A DNA stretch of 64,000 bases, from assembly GCA_000434235.1 (NCBI GenBank), contig FR891993.1:44345-108344 (forward strand), given 5' to 3'. The notes under the pieces are model-generated. The model worked only from the letters and a program-made list of their open reading frames with translations. It searched no databases and was not told the DNA's origin. Positions 60,449 to 64,000 of this stretch are shown one piece after another. Within the stretch, counting starts at the first letter, position 1. The number at the start of each line of letters is the position of its first letter. Source of the stretch: Alistipes sp. CAG:268. Lineage in GTDB: Bacteria; Bacteroidota; Bacteroidia; Bacteroidales; Rikenellaceae. The translations under genes were made by a program, and so were the position numbers.

Positions 60449-62184
60449 TCAATCTTCCAAAGCGAGCTCCAGGGCCCGTTCGAGCACCTCGTCTCGCCCG
60501 GCCTGCAACCCTTCGGCCGTCGGGCAGAGCTCGACATCGAGGCGCACGCCTACGGCCTGGGTCGGGGTTCCGTCCGGATAGAAGACGCCGATTCCCGAAA
60601 AACAGGTCATCAACCCTCCGGGTAACGGGATACGGACGATATCCCCGTCGGCACCCGAGGTCGGCGAACCGATGGTCAGCGTCTGCGGGCATCGCTGCAG
60701 CGCCATGGCCTGGAACTCGGGGTTGCTCTGCGTCAGCTCGTTCACGAGTAAGATCACCCGCCCTTTGTAGGGCTCGGCACACCGCTTGGCTTCCTCCCCG
60801 AAGCCTTCGTAAATCCACTGCTCCTGCCGGAAGAAGAGGCCGGGCAGGGCCAGCGTCGGATGCACCATCTGCCAGGCAACGACCGGCTCGGTGCGCAGCG
60901 ACTGGCCAATCAACGCTATCAGCGCGTCGGCCACATTCAGCGGGTAGGTGCGCAGGTCGATGATGAGCGCCCGCGTGCGGGGCAGCGTCTGCCCGACCTC
61001 GGCGAGGTGCTCGCGTGAGAAGGTCCCGGCGTAGATGTAACCCACCGAATCGGCCAGCAGGCGGAAGGGCGGCTGCGTGAGTTGGGCCGGGTCGTAAAGG
61101 GGGGGGCGTTGCCATAGGGCACCGTTGCCACGTGGAGCGTGTCGCAGGCCCCGGCGCGGCGGAGGACCACCTCGGCGGTATCGCGGCGCGTGCAGAGCCC
61201 GTAATAACGGGCGGCCCGGCGCAGACTTGCCTCGTTCGACCGCGAAGCATATTCCCGCAGCAGCTCCAGCCGTTCGGAGAGAGGCTCCCCGTCGATGGCC
61301 ACCACCTCGTCGCCCCGTTCGAGGGCACTGTCGCCGGAGTAGCCGACGAAGAGGCGCCCGTCGGCCTGGAGCGGCCACACGGGCAGCATCCGCTGTCCGA
61401 AGAGCATCTCAATCGGCGCGTAGGCATGGCCGTCGTTGAGTTCGCGGATTAACCGCATGTAGAGGCGGGCAAAACGTCTCCCGTCCGTTTCAACACCCAT
61501 GAGAGGAATATAGGTGGAGAGCACTTCCTCCCACGGATGCAGCGTCACCGCCCTGTACGGAGCATAATATTCGATGATGTTCCACAGCCGGAAGAGCGTC
61601 AGCAGGTTGAGCCCGCTATCCATTTGCGGGGTCGGATGGAAAGACTCGCCGCGCAACGACAGGTAGTGATAGCCAGGTCCGTTCCCCGTTGTCCCCATGC
61701 GGAGATAGTAGTTTTCGCCGCGCTCGGCATAACGCAAGTCCTGCAGCAGGCGCGACAGATCACGCCCCAACAGGGTCGTATCCCGGGTCCACGCCAGATC
61801 GACGGTCGATACCAGTTCGAGCGGTGCCAGGTTCTGTTCGTACTCGACCCGGTTGGGGGTGTAATCTCCCAGCGAGCGGACCCAGTCGAGCAGGTGCCGG
61901 TTGCGGATCTCCCGGTCGGCGTGCACGACCCGCGGCAACAGCGAGAAAAGGGCGCTGTCGATATCGACCCGCCGCAGCGTGTCGCAGAACGCCGGATGGT
62001 GGTATTTGGCATAGCCCCAGACGCGGCAGAGCGTTTCGAGGTTGGGAAGTGTACGGGGATCGTCGAAATCCCCGGCTGTCAGCGTGAAGCCCGACAGGGA
62101 GGCGGGAGGTTCGGAGTTCTGGCAGGAGGCCGGGCGGACGGCGAGGCACGACAGCATCGCAGCCGCAAGAAGCAGGGTTCGCAT
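60449..62184 (-). pseudogene. S41-like peptidase, frameshifted at a C8 tract
   Basis: The gene has a signal peptide (LLLAAAMLSCLAVRPASC), an N-terminal domain with RVWGYAKYHHPAF and NIIEYYAPYRA, a PDZ-like region (VGYSGDSALERGDEVVAIDGEPLSER, seen in parts) and, in another frame, an S41 domain with RALIIDLRTYPLN and the Ser-containing NELTQSNPEFQAMAL plus TIGSPTSGADGD. The frames join at eight C (minus strand) at 61099-61106; nine C would give GNAPPLYDPAQL and a 578-residue protein. It is likely a periplasmic or surface protease. The early product stops after the C tract without the catalytic Ser. It is transcribed away from the YeiH gene in the same direction. Confidence 0.85.
61099..61106. 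repeat. Mononucleotide C8 tract (G8 on plus strand) in the S41-like gene
   Basis: Eight identical bases sit exactly where the reading frame changes; one more base would restore it. Such tracts slip readily in replication and are also typical places of sequencing error. Confidence 0.9.
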
Positions 62185-62264
62185 GGTCGGAGTATCAGGT
62201 TTTATACCAAACGCAGCAGCCGGGGTGTTTCGTATCCGCCGGGGCGGTTTTTCCCGAAAATCCG

Positions 62265-63545
62265 TTACGACCACATCGGTTTCAGCACACCGAACAGAAG
62301 CGAAGCGATCAGCAGCGTCACGACGATGTTGAAGGCCTGAGCCACGAGGAACGAACGCAGGATGTTGCGGTTCTCGCGCGAGACGATCTCCTTCAGGCGC
62401 GTGTCGAGTCCGATGCAGACGAAGGCCAGCGAGAAGAAGACCGTGGAGAACATCTTGGCCACGCCCGGCTCGGCCAGTTTGCCCCGCGCATCGGGGACGA
62501 AGACGCCGCCCGACTGCAGCAGGCTGAAGACGAGCGAGGCGGCCACGAAGCCGAGGATGAACTTCGGGAACTTCTCCCACACGATACCCAGCGAGGGAGC
62601 CTGGCCGCCGTGTCCGCTGCGGGCCGAGAGGTAGAGGGCAATGAAGAAGGCCACGACACCGATCAGCACATTCTGCGCCGCCTTGATGATGACGGCGTGG
62701 CTGTTGGCCGTCTCACCGACGATCATGCTCGAGGCAGCGACGCCCGACGTGGTGTCGATCGTTCCGCCGATCCACGCCCCGGCGACCTCCTGGGCCACGT
62801 CGGCGGGGAAGAGGTGAGGAAGGATCAGTTCGGCCAGCCACGGCATGAGGTAGATCATCGGTACGACAATGATGAGTACCAGCGAGACGATGTAGGAGAG
62901 TTTGCGGTCGTCGCCGCCCACCACGCGCGCCGCCGTGATGCAGGCCGAAACACCGCAGATCGAGACGCCGCTCGAGAGGATCATCGCCGAGCGTTCGTCC
63001 ACCCCGGCTCGCCGGGCCGTGCGGAAGGCGAAGAACCAGACAATCGCCACGACCAGGCACGCCTGGACAAGGCCGAAGATGCCAGACTTCATCACGTCGC
63101 TGAAGAGGATCGTGGCACCGAGGCAGACCACGCCGATCTTGATGAAGAACTCGCCCTGGATGGCCGGCTTCATCCACGCGGGAACATGCCACACATTGCG
63201 GATGAGCAGTCCGAAGAGCACCGAGAAGAAGACCGACTCGAAGCCCCAGTAGGCCACGGCAGGGATCTTGGCGACCAGCTGGGCCAGCAGCGAGACGGCG
63301 AAGACCACGCACAGCGAGGGGAAGAGCCCCTTGAGCGGACGGCCGAGCAGTCGGTTACCCACATAGAGCACCACGAGTACGATCACGAAGAGCAGGGCAA
63401 TGTTGCGCCATGCGTCCAGCGTGGCCAGGGTCGAAGGTACGTTCGGCAACAGAGCCGGAATCAGTGCGGAGAGCAGGAGCAGCGGGATGGAGACCCAAAC
63501 CACCACCCAGTCTTCGGTGCGGAGAGATTCGAAAAATTGTTTCAT
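62265..63545 (-). CDS. YeiH family putative sulfate exporter
   Basis: This 426-residue inner-membrane protein has about eleven hydrophobic helices and the YeiH/UPF0324 motifs: FGLLIRNVWHVPAWMKPAIQ, IKIGVVCLGATILF, SSGVSICGVSACITAARVV, and AGAWIGGTIDTTSGVAASS. The family is thought to export sulfate or related anions, or in some cases to transport taurine-derived compounds, but direct evidence is limited. It is 22 bases after a porin-like gene's stop, so the two may be cotranscribed. Confidence 0.88.
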   Translation of the reverse strand: MKQFFESLRTEDWVVVWVSIPLLLLSALIPALLPNVPSTLATLDAWRNIALLFVIVLVVLYVGNRLLGRPLKGLFPSLCVVFAVSLLAQLVAKIPAVAYWGFESVFFSVLFGLLIRNVWHVPAWMKPAIQGEFFIKIGVVCLGATILFSDVMKSGIFGLVQACLVVAIVWFFAFRTARRAGVDERSAMILSSGVSICGVSACITAARVVGGDDRKLSYIVSLVLIIVVPMIYLMPWLAELILPHLFPADVAQEVAGAWIGGTIDTTSGVAASSMIVGETANSHAVIIKAAQNVLIGVVAFFIALYLSARSGHGGQAPSLGIVWEKFPKFILGFVAASLVFSLLQSGGVFVPDARGKLAEPGVAKMFSTVFFSLAFVCIGLDTRLKEIVSRENRNILRSFLVAQAFNIVVTLLIASLLFGVLKPMWS

Positions 63546-63567
63546 CGGTCAAAAGGAGATTTGGTCA

Positions 63568-64000
63568 TCAGAACATTCCGGTAAACTGGACGGAAAGCAG
63601 GTTGCGGTCGGAGAGGCCGGCCGCAGCATACGATTCCCAGGTATAGTTGAGCTGGCAGCGCAGATACCGCACGGGCTGCCAGATGAGGCCTGCCGTGCAG
63701 TTGGTCTGGCGCGTGGAGGAGACGGAGACCTGCTCGAGGAAGGTATCGTAACGCACGACCGGCATGAGCGAGCGGGTTGCGCGCCAGCCACCCATGACGT
63801 ACCAGCCGCCGCTATCGATCCGCCGTACAGGCTCCGAATCACCCCCGGCGACATCGGTCTCCCCGCCGATCCACTCGCTGCGCACGACCACGGCCCCGCG
63901 GTCGTAGCACACGCCGGCGCCGTAGCGGACGCGGCGGCGGTAGTCGGGACCGTATTCGCCCCAATAGTAGGAACCGCTGAGCGTCAGTCCCTGCACCGGA
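63568..64000 (-). CDS. Probable outer-membrane porin (OprO/OprP-like), C-terminal part
   Basis: At least 144 residues are open to the right edge, so the N terminus is outside the window. Alternating hydrophobic and polar strands (LTLSGSYYWGEYGPDYRRRV, RYGAGVCYDRGAVVVRSEW, GWYVMGGWRATRSLMPVVRYD, CQLNYTWESYAAAG, each read in pieces) and a C-terminal aromatic residue (VQFTGMF) fit a beta-barrel porin of the phosphate-selective type. Next to the YeiH-like exporter it could form part of an anion-handling unit (inference). Confidence 0.75.
   Translation of the reverse strand, partial: PVQGLTLSGSYYWGEYGPDYRRRVRYGAGVCYDRGAVVVRSEWIGGETDVAGGDSEPVRRIDSGGWYVMGGWRATRSLMPVVRYDTFLEQVSVSSTRQTNCTAGLIWQPVRYLRCQLNYTWESYAAAGLSDRNLLSVQFTGMF

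Noticed and set aside
1-64000. CRISPR array, prophage, insertion sequence or rRNA operon
   Set aside because: No regularly spaced repeats, transposase, integrase, phage structural genes or rRNA sequence were seen on either strand.

Overview
The window reads as chromosomal DNA of a high-GC gut Bacteroidales, most likely Alistipes or a close relative in the Rikenellaceae. This is inferred from a SusC/SusD polysaccharide-utilisation locus with a hybrid two-component regulator, an S46 dipeptidyl-peptidase, BACON and DUF4271 proteins, a Bacteroidota-type Tgt, Bacteroidota promoters (TTTG, about 19-21 bases, TAnnTTTG), and GC-rich coding sequence throughout. No IS element, prophage, CRISPR array or rRNA operon was seen. 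No stretch over 300 bases lacks a gene; the largest gap is the 273-base susC/HTCS intergenic region.

Layout. 1-8.0 kb (+): the end of an MBL-fold hydrolase, an FkbM methyltransferase, trmD, lpxB, an FAH-family enzyme, maf, a DPP11-like S46 peptidase and a BACON/PDZ/S41 lipoprotein, closed by a strong terminator. 8.1 kb: tRNA-Leu(GAG). 8.4-8.9 kb (-): beta-carbonic anhydrase. 9.1-24.7 kb (-): one PUL operon, susC, susD, a SusE-like lipoprotein, an unassigned 712-residue lipoprotein, GH35, GH92 and a frameshifted GH2, with a divergent hybrid two-component regulator (25.0-29.0 kb, +) and a GH109-type lipoprotein beside it (29.1-30.5 kb, -). 30.6-33.5 kb (+): lnt and folC. 33.7 kb (-): a DUF3467 protein. 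34.2-42.5 kb (+): a LysE exporter, cmk, ispH, a small membrane protein, a C-terminal processing protease, an orphan histidine kinase, DUF4271, hemD, rnpA and yidD. 42.6-49.3 kb (-): a frameshifted zinc CDF transporter with a di-iron/LuxR regulator, an LTA-synthase-like enzyme, upp, hflX and a TonB protein. 49.5-51.0 kb (+): rlmN and a thioredoxin-like protein. 51.0-54.0 kb (-): GT2, ECF sigma factor, rsmG and an HXXEE protein. 54.0-60.4 kb (+): tgt, a frameshifted LptF/G permease, a PASTA protein, an RluD-like synthase and a YgiQ-like radical SAM protein. 60.4-64.0 kb (-): a frameshifted S41-like protein, a YeiH-type transporter and the end of a probable porin.

How the genes work together. 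The PUL is the main accessory system. SusC/SusD/SusE-like proteins would capture and import a glycan, GH35, GH2, GH92 and possibly GH109 would cut galactose, mannose and GalNAc linkages, and the hybrid regulator would switch the operon on. This enzyme set suits host glycoprotein glycans (inference). A perfect 38-bp palindrome separates the capture genes from the enzyme genes.

The most notable direct observation is that four otherwise full-length genes have broken frames: GH2 by a 28-bp-period tandem duplication, the CDF transporter by a 26-bp insertion, the S41-like gene by a C8 tract one base short, and the Lpt permease by a one-base loss. The first two look like discrete insertion events and could be reversible; the last two could also be assembly errors. 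No wholly new defence or mobile system is evident. The best candidates for undescribed biology are the YtfE-like/LuxR regulator paired with a zinc exporter, the 712-residue PUL lipoprotein, and the possible length-variable repeats.
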